Positions 1 to 8,870 are shown, counted from the stretch's first letter. The stretch: DNA of 41,055 nucleotides from Chlamydiales bacterium (GCA_031292375.1 JARLHF010000070.1:1-41055); one strand, 5' to 3'. The notes: a model not told the origin generated them from the letters alone. Made by a program: numbers and translations.

Positions 1-2
1 TT

Positions 3-416
3 GCCAATTGGTTGCATGATTATATCTTAGTACCTGTTGGAAGAAAGATTACAGATGTTGCTCAAGCTGTTTTTGTCACATTTCCTAAATGGGCTTATGA
101 TACTGTGTTAGTTCCTGTTGGAGAGAAGATCAAAATAATTGCCAATTGGTTGCATGATTATATCTTAGTACCTGTTGGAAGAAAGATTACAGATGTTGCT
201 CAAGCTGTTTTTGTCACATTTCCTAAATGGGCTTATGATACTGTATTAGTTCCTGTTGGAGAGAAGATCAAAATAATTGCTAAATGGTTGCATGATTATA
301 TTTTAGTGCCTGTTGGAAGAAGGATTGCAGATGTTGCCAAAGCTATTTTTGTCACATTTCCTAAATGGGTTTATGATACGGTGTTAGTTCCTGTTGGAGA
401 CTATATGGAAAGAAGA
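3..416 (+). repeat. 138-bp in-frame tandem repeat, three copies
   Basis: Units begin at 3, 141 and 279. The first two differ at a single base (a synonymous G/A around 234-243), while the third is clearly diverged and merges into unique sequence after about 400. The unit length is a multiple of three, so copy-number change would keep the frame. Further copies may lie upstream of the window. Confidence 0.95.
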
Positions 417-539
417 AGAAAATGGACGCGTGAAAATGTCATTCTTCCTGCTTCTACTGCAGTAGAGAACTTTTTTACCGAGGCATTACCTGCTGCATTT
501 ACTGCAATAATGAATAAGCTAAATCAGGCCCATGCTTAA
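3..539 (+). CDS. Tandem-repeat protein, 5' end outside window (partial)
   Basis: The reading frame is open at the left edge, so only the C-terminal 178 or so residues are visible; the in-frame TTG near position 12 is a repeat codon, not a likely start. The visible part is a 46-residue unit repeated about 2.7 times. Each unit has two half-units sharing the core D-x-x-LVPVG (WLHDYILVPVG and WAYDTVLVPVG). The last half-unit degenerates to WTRENVILPAS, followed by a non-repetitive tail. Units are mixed amphipathic and hydrophobic with no cysteines. I do not recognise the family; a surface, inclusion-membrane or structural role is only a guess. The 3' end overlaps the convergent DAHP synthase gene by 41 bp. 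Confidence 0.75.
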   Translation, partial: ANWLHDYILVPVGRKITDVAQAVFVTFPKWAYDTVLVPVGEKIKIIANWLHDYILVPVGRKITDVAQAVFVTFPKWAYDTVLVPVGEKIKIIAKWLHDYILVPVGRRIADVAKAIFVTFPKWVYDTVLVPVGDYMERRRKWTRENVILPASTAVENFFTEALPAAFTAIMNKLNQAHA

Positions 540-1584
540 CTTGCGTATGGCTTAAAAGAGTGTCATAAGCGCGCATGACAAGCTCTTCAGTTTCTTCCCA
601 GTCGATGCAAGGATCTGTTAGAGAAATGGCTGGGTGGGGCTCTTTTCCTGATTTATGTTCTTGAGAGCCTGCATAAAGGTTGCTTTCAAGCATAGCTCCA
701 GCAATCGAGTCATTTCCTAGACTTATCTGCTTTAGAACGGATTGAAAAGCCTTTTGCTGTAAGGAATGTTTTTTATGAGAATTTCCGTGCGCACAATCGA
801 TAAGAAGCTTTTCTGGTAGGCCTGAGTCCCTTAAAAGAGATACTGCATAGGCAATTGCGTAAGGATCGAAATTAGTGCGACCACCACCTCCTCTTAATAC
901 AATGTGCGAGTGAAGATTACCTTTTGAGTGGACTTGAGATATTCTACCATCTTCGTTGATGTTCATAAAGGCATGTTTGGATTTCGCTGCAAGTGCACCT
1001 TCAACTGCAACATGTAAATTACCATCGACTCCATTTTTAAAGCCTACTGGCATGGGTAATAGAGACGCTATTTGTCTGTGCGGTTGTGATGCTGCAGTTC
1101 TTGCACCAATACACCCCCAAGAGACGAGGTCTGCTAAATAGTTTGCGCTCATAAGCTCCAAAAATTCCATGGAACAGGGTACTTCTTCTTTTACAAGGTC
1201 TACAAGAAGGTTTCTTGCACAGCGAAGGCCTGCATTCATATCATGCGAGCCATTGAGGTAAGGATCGTGGAGAAGGCCTTTCCAGCCAAGGGTTGTTCTT
1301 GGTTTTTCTACATAGACGCGCATGGCAAGAAAAATGTGAGAATGGACCTTACTTGCAAGTTTTTTGAGCTTTGAAGCATACTCTTTGGCTGCATGAATAT
1401 TATGAATGGAGCAAGGACCTAAAATGATGAGAAAGCGTTTATCTTCGCCTGAAAGAATGCTTTGAATTATATTTCTTGCGTTTGCGATAAAATGTCGCTC
1501 CTTTTCGAAGAGAGGGTATTCGCAAAACAGCTCTTTTGGAGTAAGAAGAGGCTCTAATTTTTCTGTATTGAGTAGGTCAGACAT
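499..1584 (-). CDS. aroG: 3-deoxy-7-phosphoheptulonate (DAHP) synthase, class I
   Basis: Condenses phosphoenolpyruvate and erythrose 4-phosphate in the first step of the shikimate pathway (cytoplasmic). The 361-residue length fits the AroF/G/H family. Visible family blocks are ILGPCSIHN (about residues 54-62), the EKPRTTLGWKGLLHDP block, SMEFLELMSANYLADLVSWG, GARTAASQPHR and the metal/substrate region LIDCAHGNSHK. AAG-G-type Shine-Dalgarno (AAGG, 7 bp before the ATG) supports the start. The three E. coli paralogues cannot be told apart here, so the symbol is nominal. The gene is monocistronic in this view; its 3' end runs 41 bp into the convergent repeat-protein gene, so there is no room for a separate terminator. 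Confidence 0.95.
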   Translation of the reverse strand: MSDLLNTEKLEPLLTPKELFCEYPLFEKERHFIANARNIIQSILSGEDKRFLIILGPCSIHNIHAAKEYASKLKKLASKVHSHIFLAMRVYVEKPRTTLGWKGLLHDPYLNGSHDMNAGLRCARNLLVDLVKEEVPCSMEFLELMSANYLADLVSWGCIGARTAASQPHRQIASLLPMPVGFKNGVDGNLHVAVEGALAAKSKHAFMNINEDGRISQVHSKGNLHSHIVLRGGGGRTNFDPYAIAYAVSLLRDSGLPEKLLIDCAHGNSHKKHSLQQKAFQSVLKQISLGNDSIAGAMLESNLYAGSQEHKSGKEPHPAISLTDPCIDWEETEELVMRAYDTLLSHTQVKHGPDLAYSLLQ

Positions 1585-1660
1585 TGATACCTTGATTTTT
1601 AAGAGTAAAACGCTATTTAATCATTTGGGTGAGTAGTGGTCAATAGAGGAAATAATTACT

Positions 1661-3259
1661 TTGAAAGAGTCTTTTGCTAAACAGTTTTGGAAAGAGCATG
1701 AACAGTATGCGTTGCTACCTTTTATGAATTTTTTCTCGTGTGATAAAAATGAAAAGAGGGAGGATATCTTTTTATCAGAATGTGTAGATGGCATGCTTAA
1801 AGTTACTGGTAATGGAAAATTGGGTGCATTTTATGGCTCTTCACAAATGGCAAAAGCTCTTCTTGCAGGCCATTTGGCTGAAAACTTGGGAGAGCACACA
1901 CCGCGCTTTAGCTTAAGACCTCTTTGGACTTCATCTGTAAAAAGCTATCAGCTAACACCTCTTTTTTTTCTTGGGATTTCTCGCTTCATTGATTGTGAAG
2001 AGGAGTTGTTATCATTTTTTTGCAAAAGAACAATAGAACTTGGGTTTAATGCAGTTGTAATTGGCTCTTTAGAAGGAGCTGTAGAAAATATAGTACCTTG
2101 TTTGATGGAAGCAGTTGTAAATATATGTAAAGAGATCAAAAGCTATGGATTAAAAGTTGTTATTGCTCTGTCCGTTAAAAAAGAGCAAGGGATCTGCCCA
2201 TTAGATCCTTTATTTGTAAAGTTATTACAAGAAAATATGTGTTTACTAGAGCTTCTATTAAAAGAAGTCGATTATCTTTTTTGGGATAGTTTGCATCTTA
2301 GAGAGGGATTTGAGATACATGTAAATGGTGCTGATCACACACATTATGAGCTTATTGTAGAAGAATTAAAGCTTTTAGAAACATTTAAAATTCCGCTTAT
2401 TTATTTTCTTTCGACTTCTAAGTTCTATTTAGGGATGATTTCCTCATGGATTCAGCGTTTATTGGATGAAGCATCATTTAATACAATCATTGCGTTTTCT
2501 GCAGAGTCTTATATATCTGTTTTGGAAAAAGAGCAGTTGCATCCACTTTTTTATGAGCTTAGAAAAAGTCCTGATTGTTCATCTACAAAACTACTTCCTC
2601 TGGCTAATATAGGTTGTATTCAAAAAGGGGAGGGACTTTGGCCAGTTCTTGGGATTAATTTTTTAGAAAAGGTTATAGTTCACATGTATAGGCATCCATT
2701 TGCAGGCCTTATTGCTTTAACAAATGATGTTCCTCTTCGCACAAGCCTGCTTGATTGTAGTCTATGGATGGCTGCAGAATGTCTTTGGTATGATAGAGCA
2801 CCTTGCCTGTTTTTAGAAACCTGGCTAAAGGCATTTAGGCCAAATTGGCACACATCTCTTGCAGAAGAGGCAATAAGAGAGGCTGAAAATATTTTAAAAC
2901 GAGTTAATAACCTTTCTGATTATAAGAGAGAATTTTCCCAAGAAAGGCTGCGCTTTTATGTTGAGGCTCTTGCTGCAAGCCTTTATCTTTTTAAAGAACT
3001 TTCGTTGAGGGTGGATTTAGATGCTGAGCACCCTTTACTTTTTCAGGTGTATGCATCTGCTTTTCTTGTAGATGTTAAAAGGTTGATCCTCTCTAATGTT
3101 GGAAGTGTATCCTCTCCTCATTTTATGATCCAAGGCGATCAAGACTCATTTTGGACAAGCCCTGCAGAACATGCGCTTTTAAGGAGACCAAATCCTTGTA
3201 AGCAAGACTCACACCTTATACCTATTTATGAAGCCTCTTTTTTAAAAAATAATGGTTAG
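1661..3259 (+). CDS. Uncharacterised protein, possible TIM-barrel glycosidase relative
   Basis: 532 residues; TTG start preceded by GAGGA at a 10-bp spacing. I do not recognise a characterised homologue. The N-terminal part has a pattern (GKLGAFYGSSQMAKALL, then TPRFSLRPLW about residues 78-88, then ELGFNAVVIGSLEG about 127-140) that recalls the start of the catalytic barrel in hexosaminidase/alpha-glucuronidase-type glycosidases, where a G-x-x-YG segment and an R-P-x-W segment precede the barrel. A further barrel-like strand is VDYLFWDSLH. No catalytic acid pair could be assigned, so function stays open. No signal peptide or transmembrane segment is evident. It ends 6 bp before the next gene and probably shares its transcript. 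Confidence 0.75.
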   Translation: MKESFAKQFWKEHEQYALLPFMNFFSCDKNEKREDIFLSECVDGMLKVTGNGKLGAFYGSSQMAKALLAGHLAENLGEHTPRFSLRPLWTSSVKSYQLTPLFFLGISRFIDCEEELLSFFCKRTIELGFNAVVIGSLEGAVENIVPCLMEAVVNICKEIKSYGLKVVIALSVKKEQGICPLDPLFVKLLQENMCLLELLLKEVDYLFWDSLHLREGFEIHVNGADHTHYELIVEELKLLETFKIPLIYFLSTSKFYLGMISSWIQRLLDEASFNTIIAFSAESYISVLEKEQLHPLFYELRKSPDCSSTKLLPLANIGCIQKGEGLWPVLGINFLEKVIVHMYRHPFAGLIALTNDVPLRTSLLDCSLWMAAECLWYDRAPCLFLETWLKAFRPNWHTSLAEEAIREAENILKRVNNLSDYKREFSQERLRFYVEALAASLYLFKELSLRVDLDAEHPLLFQVYASAFLVDVKRLILSNVGSVSSPHFMIQGDQDSFWTSPAEHALLRRPNPCKQDSHLIPIYEASFLKNNG

Positions 3260-3265
3260 TATAAG

Positions 3266-4624
3266 ATGGTGACTTTATGTGAAACAAATCGTTATCGCGC
3301 CTTACTACTACCGACTGTAAAGAAAAAGTCTTCTATAGAAGTTTGGAAGCGTGATATAAAAGGTAGCCTTGAAAAAAAGGTGCATTTGATAACTTGCTAT
3401 GTGTTTAAGATAACTAAAACAATTTGCTTTAGAGCAGGTGAGCATGAGTACCTGAGACTTACAGAAAATGTTATAAAAAATAAGCAAATCTTTATAAAAA
3501 TTAAGGATATTACTGAAAGATATGATGTAACAGTCGATATACTAAAGCAGATAAATTCTTCTGGAAAATTGTTGAGTTTTTTATGTCATAAGAAAAATGT
3601 TCATAAAACGGAAGGGAATAGTACGATGAAGTCTATGCCTAAAATATATTTAAGAGGGGATAATTTAATTTGTGATCTTAGGTATGGCCAAATAGAGGAA
3701 GATGGATCTCAAGAAAAATTTGGGTTTAGTTGGGCTAAAAGTGTTTTAGATTGGAAAAAACTAGATAAGGAATATAAGGCCTATAGATATATCTATAAGG
3801 AGATAGAAAAACTTCTTTTAGAAGATAGCTTAAATGATTTTATGGATAAAATTTGTCAGGAGGACAAGATAAATGGCTCTTTGATGCTTCCTGTTGTCTT
3901 AGCAGTAAGAGTAGCCTATTTTGAAACACCTACTTATACTAAATTTAAGAAACGCATTTTTACAGATGCTTGTAATGTAGTTAAGATTATCTCTGAGTGC
4001 TTCTCTCCAAAAAAATTTTATTTTATTGATCAAAAAGATCTTATCTATTCCCCTAAGAGGGGGTGTTTGGCAGATGTTGAACTTATTCATGAGCTGATAG
4101 AAAAGGCTTTAGATGATAATGTAGGTATTTCTTTAGATGATTTACATAAGAAAATTTTATGCCAATTTGAATCATTAGTAATGGAGTCTTATGACTCTGA
4201 AACTCATTTTTGTAGAGTACTTGATGAAAATAAGGCCACGATAGAGGAGATTAAAAGGTCGGTTTGTGGTATGCTCTGTCATATCCGTAACGAAGGTATT
4301 TCTTTAAGTGTAGATCAAGTTAATCAACTTAGAATGATTTTTATTAAAAGAGAGCAGCTTGATTCTGAATTTAAGATAGTTTTAGATCACATCTATTTAC
4401 AGTCGATTTTAAGGGCATTTAAAGAAGTGGAAAAGAAATGGATATTCTCCATAGAAATTACGGACGAAGATTGTTGGTGTTGTGCGCATAAGATAGTGCA
4501 ATCTGCAATTGCTGATAGCTTAGAGCGCAAAGTCAATTACCCAATGCAAGCTGCAGCTTACTTGCATTATTTATTTCGTATTTGGAAGCACAAGGCTTTG
4601 GATATATATACACAAACAAGTTAA
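3266..4624 (+). CDS. Uncharacterised 452-aa protein
   Basis: Not recognised. The protein is Lys/Glu/Ile-rich with a mostly alpha-helical look after residue 150, lacks transmembrane segments, and carries a CWCC-type cysteine patch near residue 410. The only nearby Shine-Dalgarno candidate is weak (the ATG follows the upstream stop by 6 bp), so translation may be coupled to the upstream gene. Composition is more AT-rich than the housekeeping genes nearby. Its last five codons (ending Q-T-S) and stop codon lie inside the left arm of a 16-bp perfect inverted repeat. A secreted effector is possible but there is no direct evidence. Confidence 0.65.
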   Translation: MVTLCETNRYRALLLPTVKKKSSIEVWKRDIKGSLEKKVHLITCYVFKITKTICFRAGEHEYLRLTENVIKNKQIFIKIKDITERYDVTVDILKQINSSGKLLSFLCHKKNVHKTEGNSTMKSMPKIYLRGDNLICDLRYGQIEEDGSQEKFGFSWAKSVLDWKKLDKEYKAYRYIYKEIEKLLLEDSLNDFMDKICQEDKINGSLMLPVVLAVRVAYFETPTYTKFKKRIFTDACNVVKIISECFSPKKFYFIDQKDLIYSPKRGCLADVELIHELIEKALDDNVGISLDDLHKKILCQFESLVMESYDSETHFCRVLDENKATIEEIKRSVCGMLCHIRNEGISLSVDQVNQLRMIFIKREQLDSEFKIVLDHIYLQSILRAFKEVEKKWIFSIEITDEDCWCCAHKIVQSAIADSLERKVNYPMQAAAYLHYLFRIWKHKALDIYTQTS

Positions 4625-4654
4625 AAAAATAATTATTGAACTTGTTTGTGTATA
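4607..4654. terminator. 16-bp perfect inverted repeat over the stop codon, likely bidirectional terminator
   Basis: Arms at 4607-4622 and 4639-4654 (TATACACAAACAAGTT and its complement) flank a 16-base AT-only loop. It sits between two convergent genes, so it could end both transcripts. The right half contains the word AATTATTGAACTTGTTTGT, which recurs exactly at 17063-17081 in another inverted repeat; it may therefore be a dispersed element used as a terminator. Confidence 0.55.
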
Positions 4655-4677
4655 AATCATGTTACGCAAAAATTAAT

Positions 4678-4710
4678 CGGGAAAGGGCGGGCACAGGCGG
4701 AGGCACGGGA
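4678..4710. other. Short GC-rich, G-rich island in AT-rich intergenic DNA
   Basis: About 33 bases with almost no T and very rich in G, inside an otherwise AT-rich 136-bp spacer. No ORF or RNA family is recognised. It lies directly beside the inverted repeat at 4607-4654. Confidence 0.5.
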
Positions 4711-4760
4711 TTGTAGTTTCGAAAGAAGTTAAATAAATTTATAATGTGTTTTGGTATAGA

Positions 4761-6104
4761 TTATTCTTCTTGCAGAAGAGCTTCTTCCATTATTATTAGT
4801 GATGGCGTTATTTCGAAGACATTATGCTTTTGTGCTATTTGCATAAATGTTTCGCGCATTTTTAGATGATTTGCTTTTTCATCTTCTAAGGCCATTTCAA
4901 AAAGCATTTTGGTCCCTTCAAAGTTATTTGATGCCATCATGGATTCGAGGTAGATATCTGTAAGGTCTTTGTCAGAATATCTTGTAATTGCTTTAACCAT
5001 CTCAACAAATACTTTGCACATTTCCACTTTATCCATCTTTTCATCCTTCAAAGCATTAGTGAAAATTTTCCTGGTCTCTTGAAATCCCATTAACTGCATT
5101 GAAATGCCCATTAACTGAGAATGGAGGGCTGTAGAAGTATCTTTTCTTTCTAAAGCAGTTTCATAACCTATGTGAGCATATTTAAAATTACGTAAAAGAA
5201 GGCATATATTAAGGTATTTTTCATATACATAGGAGCGTTGCTCTTTAGCATCGGGGCATTCCTCTGTTAATTCTCTGAAAGTTAGTTCTGCAATTGCATC
5301 TTGAAAAATATCTTCAATTTCATGAATATAGGCTGTAGGATCGTTATAAAGGTAAAATGTATGAGGAAGATTTAAAGTTTCTGCTTCCAAAGCATTTATA
5401 AAGGATGTATAAATTTCTTCATTTATAAAATCTGAACATTTAGCATAAGAAAATGCTTTTCTTGCAATAGCAAACATTTTTTCGTTTGTTGCTATGTTAA
5501 TAAAAGTTAAAACTAACTTGACGTCCTTAATACGATATCCTTCCATTTTATTATAGAAAATCGCTATGGCTTTATGATCTTTTGCTTCTTCTGCTCTTAA
5601 AACAGCATGAAGAAGTGCGTTTTTGCGGCTGGTATAATCTAGGTTTTGATTTAAAATAAAGTGTGCAAAATTTTTAATTTTTATCCAGGGAATTTTTGAA
5701 TTAGATAGAAGATGGGGTATGGTATAATGATTGATTACTGTCTTTTTTAAAACACAAAGCACTTGGGTATAATTTTGAGCTCGAGTAAGTCTGGAAAAAA
5801 TATTTGGGTGTTCACTTGCCCACCGCACATCAGGGTTCTTCTCTATCTTCAAAGTTCCATTTTTAAGTAATTCGCCAAATGAAAGATCTTCTTCTCTAAA
5901 AGATGATTGTTTTGGTTTAGATTGAGGTGAAATGGCTATTGTGTCTGCTCTTTCGGGAGAGGGTGTAGTGAATCTTGTTTTTATCATTCCGCCCCTATCA
6001 CCATTATTGTTATTTCTTCTGCTGCAAGAAGAGTTTTCTTTGCTGTAGGGAGAGTTTTGATTATGTGTGTAGTGAGACCTACGAGGTATAGGAGATATAG
6101 ACAT
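4761..6104 (-). CDS. Helical-repeat protein resembling PPR/TPR proteins, putative effector
   Basis: 447 residues. Residues 1-75 are a disordered, Ser/Pro/Asn/Arg-rich leader (asparagine run near 32-35). From about 105 to the end the protein is a series of paired helices of roughly 35 residues with the look of pentatricopeptide or tetratricopeptide arrays, for example FINIATNEKMFAIARKAFSY, the segment around IYTSFINALEAE, and MLFEMALEDEKANHLKMRE. PPR-type arrays bind RNA in organelles and TPR arrays bind proteins; which applies here cannot be decided by eye. The disordered N-terminus would suit a type III secretion signal, but this is inference. AAGG lies 7-8 bp before the ATG. Confidence 0.7.
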   Translation of the reverse strand: MSISPIPRRSHYTHNQNSPYSKENSSCSRRNNNNGDRGGMIKTRFTTPSPERADTIAISPQSKPKQSSFREEDLSFGELLKNGTLKIEKNPDVRWASEHPNIFSRLTRAQNYTQVLCVLKKTVINHYTIPHLLSNSKIPWIKIKNFAHFILNQNLDYTSRKNALLHAVLRAEEAKDHKAIAIFYNKMEGYRIKDVKLVLTFINIATNEKMFAIARKAFSYAKCSDFINEEIYTSFINALEAETLNLPHTFYLYNDPTAYIHEIEDIFQDAIAELTFRELTEECPDAKEQRSYVYEKYLNICLLLRNFKYAHIGYETALERKDTSTALHSQLMGISMQLMGFQETRKIFTNALKDEKMDKVEMCKVFVEMVKAITRYSDKDLTDIYLESMMASNNFEGTKMLFEMALEDEKANHLKMRETFMQIAQKHNVFEITPSLIIMEEALLQEE

Positions 6105-6197
6105 AAAGATACCTTAATTGAATTAAAAAATGGGTCACGATTGTAATGATTATATATTAATAATTCAATACATAATTATTTTTGCTAACATGAGTTA

Positions 6198-6767
6198 TTA
6201 ATTTAATGAAAGATCTTCTGGAATCATGGAGAGTGTTGCATACTGACCGCCCATCTCTCTTAATATAGATTGCCACATTTTTTCTTGGGGCGTATGAAAG
6301 ACATGTTTTTCGCTTGCAGGTGTTAAAAACCAGTCTCCATCTAAAAACTCTCGTTCAAGTTGGCCAGGTCCCCACGCAGTATAGCCAAAACAGAGCTTTA
6401 CATTAGGTCCATCCTCTTTGCTGACGGCCTCTTGTAAAAATTGCAAGTCACCCCCTAGATAAACTCCATCACAAACATGTATGGACTGATGAGGTATTTT
6501 GTTAGAGGAATGCAAGAGCATCATTTGACTTGTTTGTGTAGGACCGCCTGCTTGTATGTTGATTTTTGAGTTGGCAAGTTGTTGTAAATTTAAAAGCTCT
6601 TCTGGTAGCTCTAGATTAAGGCGCTTGTTGATAATTAAGCCAAAAGATCCGGAACTATTGTGCTCACAGAGAAGGATGACTGCTCGAGAGAATAAGCCAG
6701 GTTCTGAATCTGGGGATGCAACCAAAAATGTACCCTTATTTAGGTTGGAATAGGGGAGCGGATTCAT
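6198..6767 (-). CDS. yqgE: YqgE/AlgH family protein (UPF0301)
   Basis: 189 residues, full length for the family. Typical blocks are KGTFLVASP near the N-terminus, GLIINKRLN, the GGP segment after residue 70, GVYLGGDLQ, and [15 protein letters not shown]. The molecular role of the family is not settled; it is widespread in Proteobacteria and Chlamydiae. The gene starts 13 bp after the MCE-domain gene and ends the mla operon. From memory, in Chlamydia trachomatis a UPF0301 gene lies next to hemL; here the two are about 3 kb apart with the mla genes between, so this may be partly conserved neighbourhood. Confidence 0.93.
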   Translation of the reverse strand: MNPLPYSNLNKGTFLVASPDSEPGLFSRAVILLCEHNSSGSFGLIINKRLNLELPEELLNLQQLANSKINIQAGGPTQTSQMMLLHSSNKIPHQSIHVCDGVYLGGDLQFLQEAVSKEDGPNVKLCFGYTAWGPGQLEREFLDGDWFLTPASEKHVFHTPQEKMWQSILREMGGQYATLSMIPEDLSLN

Positions 6768-6780
6768 CTAATGTATTCTC

Positions 6781-8115
6781 CTAAGGCACGCATATAGAAC
6801 TATTACATCTCAATCTTGATTCTATAAACTGCTGGCGATAAATCTGCAAGGTCTCTTCCACATCATTTAGGCGTTGTAAGAGCTCAGAAAAATCGGAGTT
6901 GAATTCTTTATTATCAAAGATAGCATTACAATTTCTGCTGCATGCAGCTTTTCTTAAGCTCATTTCAATACGAGAAAGTGAGAGCGTAATGCGGTTCATC
7001 TCTTCATCAAAGAAAAGAGTAAAGGCTTCTGGGCAGCGAAGTTTACTCAAGAGGTTCATGCGAATCATGCGCTCTCTTTGCCATGTTTTATTGAGGTGGA
7101 AAAGAACACCATAATTGTTGACATCAGCTAGTAAAATATTTGCTTTGGACATGAGGTTTGTGACTTGCAGGTAAAACTCGTCGTTTTTAAAGAGCTTGCC
7201 AATAGAGCCTGTAGGTGACATGGAGCTAGAAAAATTGCTTACATTGCATGCAATTCTTCTAAAATCTTGTAAAATTGTTGGAAAATGTTCTTTTGCAGAG
7301 TTACTGACTTCTCTTATATTTGAGACAATAGTTTGTAAATCCTCTGGCCTATTGATGGCATCTGTAATTTCCGATATATTTTTTGCAATTTTAGAAAGGG
7401 AAGAAACAACTTCTTTTTCATTGATAGCTCCTAAGAAGATGTCAAAGCGTTTAGATGTCTCTTTTATAGAGTGGATTGTTTCGTTTAAGTTTTCAATTAC
7501 ATGAGATGCGTTGATCGTTGCAAAGCTTGTTCTAATTTGAAAGGCAGCCTCTCGAATAGATTTTAGTACGTGTGGAATTTCTGCTTTGTTTTGCTGTAGA
7601 ATCTCTCTTAGTTGATCAAATGTCTCTCCCGCTTTGTTCCCAATAGATGAGAGCTGATTGAGCATTTCTTCTACAGGATCTCCCGATTTACCATACATAA
7701 TTTGGTCTGTAACAGGATATGAGGGCTGTCCTTTTTTTACAGCTCTTGGAATGATAGCAATGGTTCTCTCGCCAAGTAGCCCTGTAGTGTGTACAGTAAC
7801 TTCGTCTGTATCGTAGACTACTGTATGGGAGTCAATTGCAAGCTCAAGTTCATAAAAACACACATGTCCATAGCGGCCAGTTGGCTGGCTTCTTGCATCA
7901 TAAATAGGGTCGATAGCGATAACTTCACCAACAGCTTGTCCTGCAAAAGTGACTCTTGTACCAATTTGAATTTTTTCAATACTAGTAAAGCATACATATA
8001 GCTTTTTTTTACCATCACCGACAGATGGACGCAAGAAAAGCAGGACTCCAATTGTTGCAAGGCAAGCTATGATGATAAAACATCCAATCAAAATAGTTTT
8101 GGCTTTTTCAGTCAT
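6781..8115 (-). CDS. mlaD: MCE/MlaD-family substrate-binding protein
   Basis: 444 residues. One N-terminal transmembrane helix (about residues 8-28) anchors a periplasmic MCE domain at about 36-125, with the hallmark GTRVTFAGQAVGEVIAI and a GLLGERTIAI block. Downstream comes a long alpha-helical, coiled-coil-like region rich in Ile/Asn/Glu, with a C-terminus containing several cysteines (CSRNC). MlaD rings bind phospholipids and connect the inner-membrane permease/ATPase to the periplasm. The protein is much longer than E. coli MlaD (about 180 residues) and closer to the long MCE type. It lies 8 bp after the ATPase gene. Confidence 0.92.
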   Translation of the reverse strand: MTEKAKTILIGCFIIIACLATIGVLLFLRPSVGDGKKKLYVCFTSIEKIQIGTRVTFAGQAVGEVIAIDPIYDARSQPTGRYGHVCFYELELAIDSHTVVYDTDEVTVHTTGLLGERTIAIIPRAVKKGQPSYPVTDQIMYGKSGDPVEEMLNQLSSIGNKAGETFDQLREILQQNKAEIPHVLKSIREAAFQIRTSFATINASHVIENLNETIHSIKETSKRFDIFLGAINEKEVVSSLSKIAKNISEITDAINRPEDLQTIVSNIREVSNSAKEHFPTILQDFRRIACNVSNFSSSMSPTGSIGKLFKNDEFYLQVTNLMSKANILLADVNNYGVLFHLNKTWQRERMIRMNLLSKLRCPEAFTLFFDEEMNRITLSLSRIEMSLRKAACSRNCNAIFDNKEFNSDFSELLQRLNDVEETLQIYRQQFIESRLRCNSSICVP

Positions 8116-8123
8116 TTTATTTC

Positions 8124-8870
8124 CTAAAGCAGGGCATCTTGTAAAAAGTTTTTAATTAAAGGATCTTCGCTTTTCAAAAACAGCTCTTTTTCTGAAATAT
8201 GAGCAATTTTTCCTTCATGGTGTAGTGCAATACGGTTACCTACAGTCATAGCTGAGCGAAGATCGTGTGTTACAACAATACTTGTTGCATTGAGCTCTTT
8301 TTGTGTTTGGACGATGAGCTCATTAATTTGCATTGCAGTAATGGGATCTAGCCCAGTTGTGGGTTCATCATAGAGCAAAATACTTGGACGATAAACGATT
8401 AGCCTAGCAAGGGCAGCTCGTTTTTTCATGCCTCCAGATAAGTCTGAGGGCATTTTATCCTCCGTATCCTTTAAGCCAACCATGGAAAGCGCTGTTTTAA
8501 CACGTTCTTGAATCTCATCTTCCGACAGCTTTTTTTTGGTATAAGGATCACCGTGTTGTGTTAAATAAAAAGCAGTATTTTCACCAATTGTCATAGAATC
8601 AAAAAGAGCGCCTCCTTGAAAAAGCATTCCCATTTGGCTCAAAGACTTATATAATGTAGCTCCCTTTAGTTCGCAAATTGAAACATTATCTACGATGATA
8701 GTACCTTTGTCTGGCCTTTCAAGTCCCATAATTTGGCGAAGCAAAACGCTTTTTCCAACACCTGATCTGCCTAAAATAACAACGGTTTCACCCTTTTCAA
8801 CATCGAGGCTGAGCCCTTTTAGGACATTGTTATTGCCATAGCTTTTCCAAATGTCTTTTGCTGAAATCAT
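8124..8870 (-). CDS. mlaF: ABC transporter ATP-binding protein, MlaF type
   Basis: Cytoplasmic ATPase of the Mla lipid transporter. Visible motifs are Walker A GRSGVGKS, signature LSGGMKKRAALAR (the LSGGM variant is typical of MlaF), Walker B ILLYDEPTTGLDP and the H-loop IVVTHD. The frame extends upstream to 8942, but the ATG at 8870 overlaps the permease stop as ATGA and gives the normal start (MISAKDIWKSYG); an ATG two codons earlier (8876) is an equal alternative. Translation is probably coupled to mlaE. Confidence 0.95.
   Translation of the reverse strand: MISAKDIWKSYGNNNVLKGLSLDVEKGETVVILGRSGVGKSVLLRQIMGLERPDKGTIIVDNVSICELKGATLYKSLSQMGMLFQGGALFDSMTIGENTAFYLTQHGDPYTKKKLSEDEIQERVKTALSMVGLKDTEDKMPSDLSGGMKKRAALARLIVYRPSILLYDEPTTGLDPITAMQINELIVQTQKELNATSIVVTHDLRSAMTVGNRIALHHEGKIAHISEKELFLKSEDPLIKNFLQDALL

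Noticed and set aside
3-416. CRISPR array
   Set aside because: The repeats are contiguous 138-bp coding units without spacers and keep one reading frame.
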